Of a stretch of 13,914 nucleotides of DNA, positions 1-7,420 are shown piece after piece. Position 1 is the first letter of the stretch. Each line of letters starts with the position of its first letter. The translations under genes were made by a program, and so were the position numbers. This DNA comes from an uncultured bacterium. GTDB taxonomy: Bacteria; UBA4055. The notes below the pieces were generated by a model, which was not told the origin of the DNA, made no database searches, and saw nothing but the letters and a program-made list of their open reading frames with translations. The stretch spans positions 1-13,914 of the forward strand of contig CALMWI010000113.1 of the NCBI GenBank assembly GCA_937873545.1, given 5' to 3'.

Positions 1-506
1 TGATAAGGATTTCGCCTTTCGATGCCGCGCACAAAAGACATACTTCATTCGCATCCGTTTATGTATATCCTGAAGCTGACGACATTGAAATTACTGTTGA
101 TCCTCAGGACCTGCGCATAGATACCTACAGGTCGTCCGGCGCCGGCGGTCAGCATGTGAACAAGACTGATTCCGCTGTCAGGATCACTCATATACCTACG
201 GGTATAGTAGCACAGTCGCAGAACGAAAGATCGCAGACATTCAACAAAGACACGGCCATGAAGATGCTGAAAGCAAGACTGTATCAAAAAAAGCTGGATG
301 AGGAAAAAGCGAGACTGGCGCATATTGAAGATTCAAAAAAGGATATTTCATGGGGAAGTCAGATCAGAACCTATACTTTTCAGCCTTACAATCTGGTAAA
401 GGATCACCGAACCGGCATTGAGACCGGCAATGTGAATGCCGTAATGGACGGTGACTTGAAAAAATTCGTTAGAGGTTATTTAATAAAATTCGGAAAATTT
501 GAATAA
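1..506 (+). CDS. prfB: Peptide chain release factor 2 (RF2), 3' part only
   Basis: RF2 recognises UGA and UAA stop codons in the ribosomal A site and triggers hydrolysis of peptidyl-tRNA. The gene is cut by the left edge; the frame is open from base 3 and gives 167 residues to the stop at 504-506. The visible part starts in the class I signature region (RISPFDAAHKRHTSFASV) and carries the catalytic GGQ at bases 144-152 in the context SSGAGGQHVNKTDSAVRITH, which is RF2-like rather than RF1-like. The C-terminal WGSQIRTYTFQPYNLVKDHR stretch is the usual domain 3 ending. The residue matching E. coli RF2 position 246 is Ser rather than the Thr of E. coli K-12. The SPF anticodon-like loop and any programmed frameshift site lie outside the window. 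The ATG at 156 is internal and is not the start. A gene of unknown function follows 12 bases later. Very confident. Confidence 0.97.
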   Translation, partial: IRISPFDAAHKRHTSFASVYVYPEADDIEITVDPQDLRIDTYRSSGAGGQHVNKTDSAVRITHIPTGIVAQSQNERSQTFNKDTAMKMLKARLYQKKLDEEKARLAHIEDSKKDISWGSQIRTYTFQPYNLVKDHRTGIETGNVNAVMDGDLKKFVRGYLIKFGKFE

Positions 507-518
507 AAAGGATAAAAA

Positions 519-989
519 ATGCTTAATGAAATGTTTGAAGGAATAATCACATCGGTGTCTGCCGGTATGAACACAAAAAAAGTTGATGGCGTTAAGACCA
601 AAGAAGGCGTTTACCGCCTTAAACTTGAATCGAATGACATTGATTATGAATCGGTCGCGAAATTCAATTCGTCTATAAGCTCAACTCTGCTCAATATTCA
701 GCCGATGCCGTTCAGAGCGGTTAATTTCGGGGATCAGACAGTTATGAATCTTGATATTTATTTCTGGGGTGTCGAAGAGGAGGATGACCAGAATCGCGGA
801 ACCTATAAAGATCTTGAAGCTAGACCTGACGCACAGTTCAAGAGGGTCAAAATAAAAAATCTTTCAGTAAACAATAAGGTAAATATTCCTCATTTTATTT
901 TTACTTTGGAGATACCGATGGAAACTGACGCGAAATTTCTCTTCTCGCATCTTAAATCAACAGTAAACTTTAAATTCGATAAAGCTTAA
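519..989 (+). CDS. Hypothetical protein, 156 residues, no recognised family
   Basis: I do not recognise this protein. It has no signal peptide, no transmembrane segment and no cysteine. It alternates short hydrophobic and polar stretches suggestive of a beta-rich soluble fold (for example FIFTLEIPM near 127-134 and TVNFKFDK at the end), with an acidic patch EEEDD at 86-90. The start at 519 is supported by AAAGGA at 507-512 with a 6-base spacer; the second Met (codon 5) has no better ribosome binding site. It lies 12 bases after prfB and ends 2 bases before the radical SAM gene, so it is probably cotranscribed with both. Coding is supported by the tight packing, the ribosome binding site and the uninterrupted frame; the function is unknown. 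Confidence 0.8.
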   Translation: MLNEMFEGIITSVSAGMNTKKVDGVKTKEGVYRLKLESNDIDYESVAKFNSSISSTLLNIQPMPFRAVNFGDQTVMNLDIYFWGVEEEDDQNRGTYKDLEARPDAQFKRVKIKNLSVNNKVNIPHFIFTLEIPMETDAKFLFSHLKSTVNFKFDKA

Positions 990-991
990 AT

Positions 992-1870
992 ATGGAATTT
1001 TTCCAGCCTGAATATTTTCGGAGAACCGAAAAAGACGCCATAAAATGCATGCTATGCGAGAAGGCCTGTGTTATAAAAAACGGGCTGAAAGGTTACTGCG
1101 GAGCTAACTGCAATCGTGACGGTGAACTTGTGAACCTTGTTTACGGTCATCCGGTAGCGTTAAATATCGATCCAATCGAGAAAAAACCTCTCTACAGGTT
1201 TCTGAAAGGTACGGAAACATATTCCTTAGGCACACTCGGATGTAATTTCAAATGTTCATGGTGCCAGAATTATCATATCAGCCAGAAGCATTTTGACGAA
1301 AAGATCCCTTCCGATATCGTACTCCCCGACGAAGTGGTTTCAGGAGCGATCCAGGCGGACTGCATGTCCGTATCATATACTTACAATGAACCCGCTATAT
1401 TCTACCCTTATGCGAAAGATATCGGAATGATAGCTAAAGAGAACGGGCTGAAAAATATTTTTGTTACGAACGGCTATCAGACAGAAGACATAGTATGCGA
1501 CATGAAGAACTGGGTTGATGCGGTTAACATAGACCTTAAATCCTTCAACAGGGATAAACACCTGAAATTTACGGGTGGAGAGCTTGATATTGTTCTGAGG
1601 AATCTGAAAGCTTTCGCGGATTCTCCTGTTCACCTGGAGGTCACTACTCTGGTAATTCCGGATTTTAATGATTCTGAAGAAGAACTGTCCTCTATAGCGG
1701 ATTTCATCTTAAACGAACTCGGGACGGATGTCCCCTGGCATGTCAGCGCTTTCCATCCGGATTACAAGATGACAGACAGGTCAGCTACACCCTCCGATAA
1801 AATATTTAGAGCCGTAGAGACCGGAATATCAAAAGGATTAAAGTATGTTTATCCCGGAAACGTCCGCTAA
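992..1870 (+). CDS. Radical SAM enzyme, AmmeMemoRadiSam/PflA-like, lacking the usual C-terminal tail
   Basis: This is a 292-residue radical SAM protein of the PflA-related group (COG1180), closest by eye to the AmmeMemoRadiSam-system enzyme. The SAM cluster motif is C84-x3-C88-x2-C91 in GCNFKCSWCQN. An N-terminal cysteine cluster (C19, C22, C26, C36, C40) matches the CxLCxxxC...GxCGxR-type start of that family. Further family-like segments are SYTYNEP (128-134), FVTNGY (157-162), NIDLKSF (179-185) and WHVSAFHPDYKM (249-260). Family members I know continue for about 40 residues after the YVYPGN-type motif with further cysteine pairs; here the protein stops two residues later. No AMMECR1 or Memo gene is beside it, so the substrate cannot be inferred. 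The ATG at 992 has no clear Shine-Dalgarno, only 2 bases separate it from the preceding stop, and translational coupling is likely. The fold is certain; the subfamily is probable. Confidence 0.88.
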   Translation: MEFFQPEYFRRTEKDAIKCMLCEKACVIKNGLKGYCGANCNRDGELVNLVYGHPVALNIDPIEKKPLYRFLKGTETYSLGTLGCNFKCSWCQNYHISQKHFDEKIPSDIVLPDEVVSGAIQADCMSVSYTYNEPAIFYPYAKDIGMIAKENGLKNIFVTNGYQTEDIVCDMKNWVDAVNIDLKSFNRDKHLKFTGGELDIVLRNLKAFADSPVHLEVTTLVIPDFNDSEEELSSIADFILNELGTDVPWHVSAFHPDYKMTDRSATPSDKIFRAVETGISKGLKYVYPGNVR

Positions 1871-2824
1871 ATGAAAATCGACAATACCAAGATGATAATA
1901 TTTTCCGTTAAACTTCTGATCGCGGCAGTTATTACTTCAGTTGTTTTGTACAACATCGACTCGATCAAATTAAAGCTGATAATAAAAAGCGCTGACATTA
2001 CATACATTATGCTCGCGATAGTTCTTCTACCTTTAAATCTTTACCTTCAGTTCGCGAAATGGAAGTATCTCGTTGACAGGACAACGGGAAAAAAAACCCC
2101 CTTGATGCAGATTTGGTGCTCGGTAATACTTGGAATAGGATTCGGATTCATAACTCCCGGAAGAGTAGGAGAGCTTGGAAAACTTTTTATTATAAAAAAT
2201 GCGGACAGATATAAGCTTCTCAGCATAAGCATAATTGAAAAAATATACGATACTTTTCCCGTGATCTTTTTCGGGATAATATCTCTTCCTTTTTTACCGC
2301 ATAATTTTTTCACGGGATCAACGCTTTTTAGGTCGAATTTGATCATAATTGCTTTCATTATATCATTAATCTTATTTTTTATCGCTATTCATCCCGGACT
2401 TCTGAGAGCTTTTCTTTACTACTTAAGAAACAACATTCTTAAGAACAGTATTAAATTCGGAAGATTCTGCGACGGACTCCACGGTTTCAAAAAGAAAAAC
2501 TCAAAAGTGATTCTTTTATTATCTTCAAGCCTGTTCCTTGTTTATACTACTCAGTTCGTTCTGCTTATACTTGCGTTTGGAGAAATAAATGTTTTTCCAG
2601 GTTTTATAGGCGTATGGACGGCGATATTATTAAAAACTTTTCTTCCTTTCAGCATTGGCGACATAGGTATAAGAGAAGGTACAGCGGCTTATATATTCCG
2701 CCTGTTCGATTTTCCTTCGGAAGCTGCGGTTTCTGCCGCATTCCTGCTTTTTATAATAAACATACTGATCCCTGCTGCTGCGGGTATATTATTCATACCC
2801 TTTATCTTAAAAAATGACCGTTGA
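1871..2824 (+). CDS. Multi-spanning membrane protein, LPG-synthase-TM/flippase-like family (PF03706)
   Basis: A 317-residue, highly hydrophobic protein with about eight predicted membrane segments, starting near residues 9-27, 43-60, 80-97, 128-142, 156-173, 214-235, 243-262 and 286-312. The hallmarks of the PF03706/UPF0104 family are visible: a W(K/R)xL motif after the second segment (FAKWKYLVD, 62-69), ITPGRVGELGK (94-104), and LPFSIGDIGIREG (258-270), which corresponds to the P-x-GGxGxxE motif. Relatives include the membrane part of MprF (lysyl-phosphatidylglycerol synthase) and proteins proposed to flip or transfer lipid-linked molecules. There is no soluble aminoacyl-transferase domain, so LPG synthesis is not expected and the substrate is unknown. 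The ATG follows directly on the previous stop codon (TAA-ATG). The last 23 bases overlap, tail to tail, the end of the opposite-strand sulfatase-like gene. Confidence 0.87.
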   Translation: MKIDNTKMIIFSVKLLIAAVITSVVLYNIDSIKLKLIIKSADITYIMLAIVLLPLNLYLQFAKWKYLVDRTTGKKTPLMQIWCSVILGIGFGFITPGRVGELGKLFIIKNADRYKLLSISIIEKIYDTFPVIFFGIISLPFLPHNFFTGSTLFRSNLIIIAFIISLILFFIAIHPGLLRAFLYYLRNNILKNSIKFGRFCDGLHGFKKKNSKVILLLSSSLFLVYTTQFVLLILAFGEINVFPGFIGVWTAILLKTFLPFSIGDIGIREGTAAYIFRLFDFPSEAAVSAAFLLFIINILIPAAAGILFIPFILKNDR

Positions 2825-4622
2825 CCACTTTGTAATTATATAACTTTCTCATCCATGTTTCCAAAGATGATCTCATCGATCTCACCGCTGCCGGATCAGA
2901 TCCGCTGAGATCATTTTTTTCTTCCGGGTCTTTTCCGATGTCGAAGAGTTCGTATCTCACTCCGCTGCTGTCGGGATATGCATTAAGTTTCATATCTGAA
3001 ACTATAAGAGCGCGTGGAAGAATAGGATGCGTTTCGTTTATAAGCTCGCGATTCCTAGATGTGTAGCCGTCTTTGTTCAAAAATCTTACTCCTTCTTTTA
3101 TTCTGACAGCTGAAATATCTGTCAGCAGGATTTCCTGCCTGATGAACTCCGGATCGAAAAATGATTTACCCTCGAAAGAGAATTTTTTTAGATCATATCC
3201 TGCGGCATCGAGCACTGTCGGAAGAATATCCAAAGTGGTATATCGGTTTTTTACTTTCCTTTCTATTCCAAACTGTCTCGAGCTTACATAAAGAGGTATC
3301 TTATACAAATCGGTTCGAAGCCCTTCTCCGACCTTCGGGATCCCGAAAAGACAGATCACGGTTTTTTCCGTTATTCGAGAGTTTTCAAGCTCGCGATATA
3401 TCATATTTATTTCATCGTTCAGATAATTAAGATAAGCTTCTTCAGGTTTTTGGTCCGCGAGCCTGTAATAAGGATATGGAAGATAGTCTCTGTAGTCTGG
3501 TATGGTATAATACAAAAGAAAACTTTCTTTCCCGCCTCCCGCAGTTTGCGAAATTTTTCTTTTAAGATATGTCCTATCTCTGTATCCTGAGATAAGCTTC
3601 GCTTCAGGAAAAGCCCCTTCTCTCATGCTGTTATTAAATATTACCGGAGATAGAAAGTGAGAAAGAAGAACTTTCGATCTTAATATGCTTTCTGATGAAG
3701 CGAACGAATGGTTGTCGCCGGCTTCCTCTGCAGTTCTCTCAATCCGGAACCTGATGTCAGAATAATCAACTGCATTAATTCCGATACCTTTCAAATTCCG
3801 AAAAACTGTTTTGTTCTGTGCATTCATGCTTAGAAGCCCGTCAGAAAACTCCCATTTTTCAGGATTCAAAGAAGTTAAAACTGATAAAATAACAGATTGG
3901 GGATCAAGAGCCGGAGTAAAGCAATTTTCAAAATCGTAGGAATGACTCTTAAGCTCCTTTAGTGCAAACCTGTCTTTTATATTACCAGCAGACAGATATG
4001 ATCTTTCCAGATTCTCTACGCCTATAAATACTATATTTTTGATTTCTGAACCGACCGAAGCATTTAAAAAACCGTAGTTGAATATAAAAAGAACTGACAA
4101 TATCACTGTTGCGAAATACGCAAGAGCTCTATTGGTTCCGTGATACATTGACAGATTCTTGACAAGATTGTGTACGCTCATAATAATAATGATCGTAAAG
4201 AAAACTGTGAAGTACAACGGAGAGAATTTGTCCCGTATAAAAGCAAAAAGGCCGCTAAGCCAGAATGAATTATTAAGAAGTGTGTCTTTAAAAAGCAGAG
4301 GATTATTTATCAGTTCTCTTAAAGTAAGCGCAAGAAGAGCCAGAAAAGAAATACCGAAGTTTTTTAAAAAATATTTTGAGTATTTTTTGATATCGTTTTC
4401 GAAAGTATAGGAATATTTTTTTCTTTTTTTTGCGAACAATCCGGCACTTAATCCTCCAATTATCAGACCGAGTAATGTGTATGATATAAATATTTTTATC
4501 TGCTCTAAATAATAAACTGAAGAGGTTAAAACATCTGTATCGTAGAACATTATTTCCAAAAAATATATTGTCCATACTATGAATAGTGAAGGAAAAGTAT
4601 TTTTTAATAAACGGTAAATCAT
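2802..4622 (-). CDS. Membrane-anchored sulfatase/LtaS-fold protein with substituted catalytic residues (probable pseudoenzyme)
   Basis: A 606-residue protein: an N-terminal membrane domain with about five hydrophobic segments (near 9-27, 43-62, 87-101, 135-150, 167-186), then an extracytoplasmic alkaline-phosphatase/sulfatase-type domain from about 195. Fold markers are NIVFIGVENLER (196-207), TLDILPTVLDAAGY (463-476), FEGKSFF (483-489) and YELFDIGKDPEEKNDL (557-572). The layout resembles lipoteichoic-acid-synthase-type phosphoglycerol transferases, and E203 fits their Glu metal ligand. The other sites look changed. The nucleophile region (CxPSR in sulfatases, Thr in LtaS) reads ALDPQSV at 238-244, with Asp at the nucleophile position. 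The DHG metal motif reads FGIPKVGEG (426-434). The central HxPH-like site reads TIPDYRDYLP (373-382). The domain is therefore probably catalytically inactive or strongly altered (inference from alignment by eye). The frame is intact, so this is not a decayed gene. Its start overlaps the stop of the AI-2E-family gene by 4 bases. Confidence 0.83.
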   Translation of the reverse strand: MIYRLLKNTFPSLFIVWTIYFLEIMFYDTDVLTSSVYYLEQIKIFISYTLLGLIIGGLSAGLFAKKRKKYSYTFENDIKKYSKYFLKNFGISFLALLALTLRELINNPLLFKDTLLNNSFWLSGLFAFIRDKFSPLYFTVFFTIIIIMSVHNLVKNLSMYHGTNRALAYFATVILSVLFIFNYGFLNASVGSEIKNIVFIGVENLERSYLSAGNIKDRFALKELKSHSYDFENCFTPALDPQSVILSVLTSLNPEKWEFSDGLLSMNAQNKTVFRNLKGIGINAVDYSDIRFRIERTAEEAGDNHSFASSESILRSKVLLSHFLSPVIFNNSMREGAFPEAKLISGYRDRTYLKRKISQTAGGGKESFLLYYTIPDYRDYLPYPYYRLADQKPEEAYLNYLNDEINMIYRELENSRITEKTVICLFGIPKVGEGLRTDLYKIPLYVSSRQFGIERKVKNRYTTLDILPTVLDAAGYDLKKFSFEGKSFFDPEFIRQEILLTDISAVRIKEGVRFLNKDGYTSRNRELINETHPILPRALIVSDMKLNAYPDSSGVRYELFDIGKDPEEKNDLSGSDPAAVRSMRSSLETWMRKLYNYKVVNGHFLR

Positions 4623-5704
4623 TCGGTTTCAGTTTCGACAGATTTTATTTTGAATTTAACCGCAAATAGCTCCCAGGAAACTATCGTCAGGGCAGCTATT
4701 AATGGACCCACCAGAAATCCTGCCATACCCATCCATGCTATTCCTCCCACGGAAGAAACGAACATGACAACAGGATGAAGCCCGCTTCTGTCTCCGGCAA
4801 GCTTGGGCTTTATAATATTCTGATCAATAAGTATCACTCCCGCACCGAATACGAGAAGTATTATGCCTTTCGCTACGCTTCCGTTCAAGATAAGAAATAC
4901 CGCTGCCGGCACTATAACGGTATTGGCTCCTACAACCGGCAGCATTGACAGGATCACCATTATTATTGCCCAGAAAAATGGCGATGCTATTCCCATAATA
5001 AGGAACAGTAACCCTCCGTAAATCCCTTCAGCTATCCCGATCAGAAATGTGTAAATTATGATCGTATCTGTAATTTTAACAAGTTCGTCAACTGCTTTTT
5101 TTTCATCCTCTCTTTCAAAAGGCAGTACGTTTCTCACCTTAGAAAGCAGCTTTTTACTGTCTAGAAACAGGAAAAACAGCATAAAAGGGGTTATAAAAAG
5201 GTGCATAATAAATGAGGTTATATTAAAAAAAGCCGATTGAAGCGCTTTCATCAGAAATGAGCTTACAGTAGTAAAGATATCGGCACCGATTTCTTTAAAT
5301 TTTTCCAGATCTAGCGAACTGATTTCTGAAGATAATCTCTCCCCGACTAAAGGAACTCTCATAGCATATCCGCTTAATGATTCCGCGGTCAGCATTTCAC
5401 GATATAGAGGCATTTTATCTCTTACATCCCTATAAATATCCGAAGCTTCTAGAGACACTGACATTCCGAAAAAGAATAATGGTACAGAAACTATAAAAAC
5501 AACTATCAGAGTTGTATAAACCGCGGCTTTTTTCCTGCTTTTTGTTTTTTTCAGGATATACGCGAACGGTTTTCTAAAAATTATATATAAAACGATCGAG
5601 AGAAAAATGTCTGTTAAAAACGGAAGAAGAAGATTTAAAAAGGAAAACGAAATAATTAAAAGAAACCCGAGAAAAAAATAATCATTCATCTTTAAACTCT
5701 TCAT
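4619..5704 (-). CDS. AI-2E family transporter (PF01594, UPF0118)
   Basis: A 361-residue inner-membrane permease-like protein. The N-terminal half has two hydrophobic pairs (about 8-43 and 62-84), then a hydrophilic loop with amphipathic helices (about 85-145), then a membrane-rich C-terminal half. The family signature IDQNIIKPKLAGDRSGLHP (293-311) is followed by the terminal hydrophobic block with GFLVGPLIA (329-337). PF01594 members have been linked to autoinducer-2 export (TqsA), Na+/H+ antiport and other exports, so the substrate cannot be assigned. The start at 5704 is well supported: GGAGG lies 7 bases upstream. The gene begins 15 bases after comM ends and overlaps the next gene by 4 bases (ATGA), giving an operon comM - permease - sulfatase-like gene. 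Confidence 0.92.
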   Translation of the reverse strand: MKSLKMNDYFFLGFLLIISFSFLNLLLPFLTDIFLSIVLYIIFRKPFAYILKKTKSRKKAAVYTTLIVVFIVSVPLFFFGMSVSLEASDIYRDVRDKMPLYREMLTAESLSGYAMRVPLVGERLSSEISSLDLEKFKEIGADIFTTVSSFLMKALQSAFFNITSFIMHLFITPFMLFFLFLDSKKLLSKVRNVLPFEREDEKKAVDELVKITDTIIIYTFLIGIAEGIYGGLLFLIMGIASPFFWAIIMVILSMLPVVGANTVIVPAAVFLILNGSVAKGIILLVFGAGVILIDQNIIKPKLAGDRSGLHPVVMFVSSVGGIAWMGMAGFLVGPLIAALTIVSWELFAVKFKIKSVETETE

Positions 5705-5719
5705 GTCAGCACCTCCCTC

Positions 5720-7246
5720 CTAAACATATTTCCTGTCAAGACTTCTGTATTGCACCGCTTCGGCTATATGCTCAACAGAGATATTCTCCCTGCCTGCAAG
5801 ATCAGCTATTGTTCTCGCGACTTTCAATATCCTGTTGTATGCCCTGGCAGATAATGAAAGTGACTCTATGGCTCTTTTCAGGATTGAATCAGATGATGCG
5901 TCAAGCGCGCAGTATTTTTTCAGATCTTTTTGATTCATGCCTGAATTACAATAAATATTCCTTCCATTATACCTTAAGGTCTGGATCTTTCTCGCTTTTA
6001 TTACTCTCTGCCTTATCGCTTCAGACTTTTCAGCGTCTTTCTTTTGAGAAAGCTCATCGTATTTAAGGGCCGGGACCTCTATGTGTATGTCAATTCTGTC
6101 CATCAATGGACCCGATATCCTGCTTAAATATGTTCTGATCTTATTGGCAGGACATGAGCATTCTCTGGTAGGATCACCGTAATAACCGCAGGGGCAGGGA
6201 TTCATCGCGGCGACCATGATAAAATTAGACGGGAATTTTAAAGTAGAGGCCGCTCTTGCAATAGTAACCTCCCTGTCCTCCAGAGGCTGACGCATTACTT
6301 CAAGAACATTCTTTTTAAATTCCGGAAGCTCATCGAGAAAAAGAACTCCGTTGTGAGCCAGACTGATCTCGCCCGGCTTAGGGAATCTTCCGCCGCCGAC
6401 CAGGGCTGAATCCGATATTGAATGATGCGGTGACCTGAACGGCCTTGTAGCGATTATACCTTTTTCGTGAGGAAGCAGTCCCGCAACAGAATATATCTTG
6501 GTCGTTTCGAGCGACTCCTCAAGAGTAAGATTCGGTAGAATAGTCGCGAATCTTTTCGAAAGCATCGACTTTCCGCTCCCGGGAGGTCCTATCATAAGTA
6601 TATTATGCCCGCCGGCCGCCGCTATTTCAAGAGCTCTCTTTACATGGTATTGTCCTTTTACTTCTGAAAAATCTATTTCCCATTGATTCAGCTCTTCAAA
6701 AAGTCTGTTTACATCAATCTTTCTCGGTTCGATCTCTATCCTTCCGTTAAAAAAATCCACAATTTCTTTCAGACTTCCGACAGCGTATATTTTTGAACCG
6801 GGAATAACAGCCGCTTCATCCGCATTTTCTCTCGGAAGGAGAATTCCTTTATATTTATTTTCAGCCATGACCGAGATCGGAAGCGCTCCTTTGACCGGCC
6901 TTACCGTTCCGTCCAGAGAAAGCTCCCCGAGGATTATATAATCCTTTGTTTTTTCAATATCTATCTGCCCTGTCGCACCCATTATAGCTATAGCTATCGG
7001 AAGATCATAAGACGAACCTTCTTTTTTTATATCTGCCGGTGCAAGATTTACGGTAATTTTTTTGATCGGGAACATATATTCCGAGTTCTTGATCGCCGCA
7101 TTTATCCTGTCTTTGCTTTCCTTTACCACACTGTCCGGAAGGCCTACGATCGACAGTCCCGGAAGACCTCTCTCCAGATGGGTCTCCACTTCTACCGTAA
7201 AAGCGTCAAGTCCGATTACCGCCGCCGACAAAACTTTTGCTAACAT
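5720..7246 (-). CDS. comM: ComM/YifB-type Mg-chelatase-like AAA+ ATPase
   Basis: A 508-residue protein, the usual length for the YifB/ComM family. ComM is a hexameric branch-migration helicase shown in Vibrio cholerae to help integrate incoming DNA during natural transformation; other lineages keep it without known competence. The N-terminal ChlI/Lon-protease-like domain begins MLAKVLSAAVIGLDAF and includes GLPGLSIVGLPDSVVKES. Walker A is GPPGSGKS (220-227) and Walker B is VLFLDE (301-306). A four-cysteine cluster PCPCGYYG...CSC (C351, C353, C363, C365) and LSRISGPLMDRIDIHIEVP follow, then a helical C-terminal domain. I chose the ATG at 7246 because it opens the conserved MLAKVLSA start and has CGGAG 5 bases upstream; a TTG at 7267 would add seven residues that do not match the family. 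First gene of a minus-strand operon. Confidence 0.95.
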   Translation of the reverse strand: MLAKVLSAAVIGLDAFTVEVETHLERGLPGLSIVGLPDSVVKESKDRINAAIKNSEYMFPIKKITVNLAPADIKKEGSSYDLPIAIAIMGATGQIDIEKTKDYIILGELSLDGTVRPVKGALPISVMAENKYKGILLPRENADEAAVIPGSKIYAVGSLKEIVDFFNGRIEIEPRKIDVNRLFEELNQWEIDFSEVKGQYHVKRALEIAAAGGHNILMIGPPGSGKSMLSKRFATILPNLTLEESLETTKIYSVAGLLPHEKGIIATRPFRSPHHSISDSALVGGGRFPKPGEISLAHNGVLFLDELPEFKKNVLEVMRQPLEDREVTIARAASTLKFPSNFIMVAAMNPCPCGYYGDPTRECSCPANKIRTYLSRISGPLMDRIDIHIEVPALKYDELSQKKDAEKSEAIRQRVIKARKIQTLRYNGRNIYCNSGMNQKDLKKYCALDASSDSILKRAIESLSLSARAYNRILKVARTIADLAGRENISVEHIAEAVQYRSLDRKYV

Positions 7247-7250
7247 TAAT

Positions 7251-7255
7251 GCTCC
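7251..7255 (-). promoter_or_regulatory. Ribosome binding site that decides the comM start
   Basis: CGGAG on the minus strand ends 4-5 bases before the ATG at 7246. The alternative TTG at 7267 has no comparable site upstream (the preceding bases are AT-rich). Confidence 0.6.
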
Positions 7256-7280
7256 GGTTAAATACAATACTTTTCATTCA

Positions 7281-7309
7281 AAATTACTCCAATTGCATTT
7301 TAAAGTCAA
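7281..7309 (-). promoter_or_regulatory. Weak candidate promoter for the comM operon
   Basis: On the minus strand, TTGACT (7309-7304, 5 of 6 to the -35 consensus) is followed after 17 bases by TAATTT (7286-7281), a poor -10. Its position about 35-60 bases upstream of the comM ATG is reasonable, but the -10 match is weak and this is a tentative call. Confidence 0.22.
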
Positions 7310-7334
7310 TTAAATTAAAAATATAATGTTAATT

Positions 7335-7363
7335 TTGAACATTTTTCAATTTACATTCATAAT
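7335..7363 (+). promoter_or_regulatory. Candidate sigma-70-type promoter for tdh - aspartate kinase
   Basis: TTGAAC (7335-7340, 5 of 6 to TTGACA), a 17-base spacer, then CATAAT (7358-7363, 5 of 6 to TATAAT). A start near 7370 would give a leader of about 50 bases before the tdh ATG at 7421. This is consensus matching only, in AT-rich DNA where chance matches are common. Confidence 0.45.
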
Positions 7364-7420
7364 TATTTTCATTATCTATCAGTACATTTTTTAACAAAAA
7401 AAGAAAATTCGGAGAATGAT

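Larger units (their letters stand above)
7247..7420. other. AT-rich divergent intergenic region between comM and tdh
   Basis: This 174-base stretch separates the minus-strand comM operon from the plus-strand tdh operon and must hold the promoters of both. It is strongly AT-rich with several TTAAAT/AATTAA-type runs. I see no riboswitch-like folding, no terminator hairpin and no credible ORF. Candidate promoters are listed separately. Confidence 0.7.

Noticed and set aside
45..323. Long opposite-strand open frame over prfB, and similar ones over tdh, the aspartate kinase and comM.
   Set aside because: They are mirror frames of well-supported genes and show no family motifs of their own.
1855..1890. 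A frameshift cutting off the tail of the radical SAM protein.
   Set aside because: No other frame downstream encodes the expected cysteine pairs, and the next gene starts directly at the stop.
7247..7267. TTG at 7267 as the comM start, adding seven residues.
   Set aside because: The conserved family start is MLAKVLSA at 7246, which has its own ribosome binding site.
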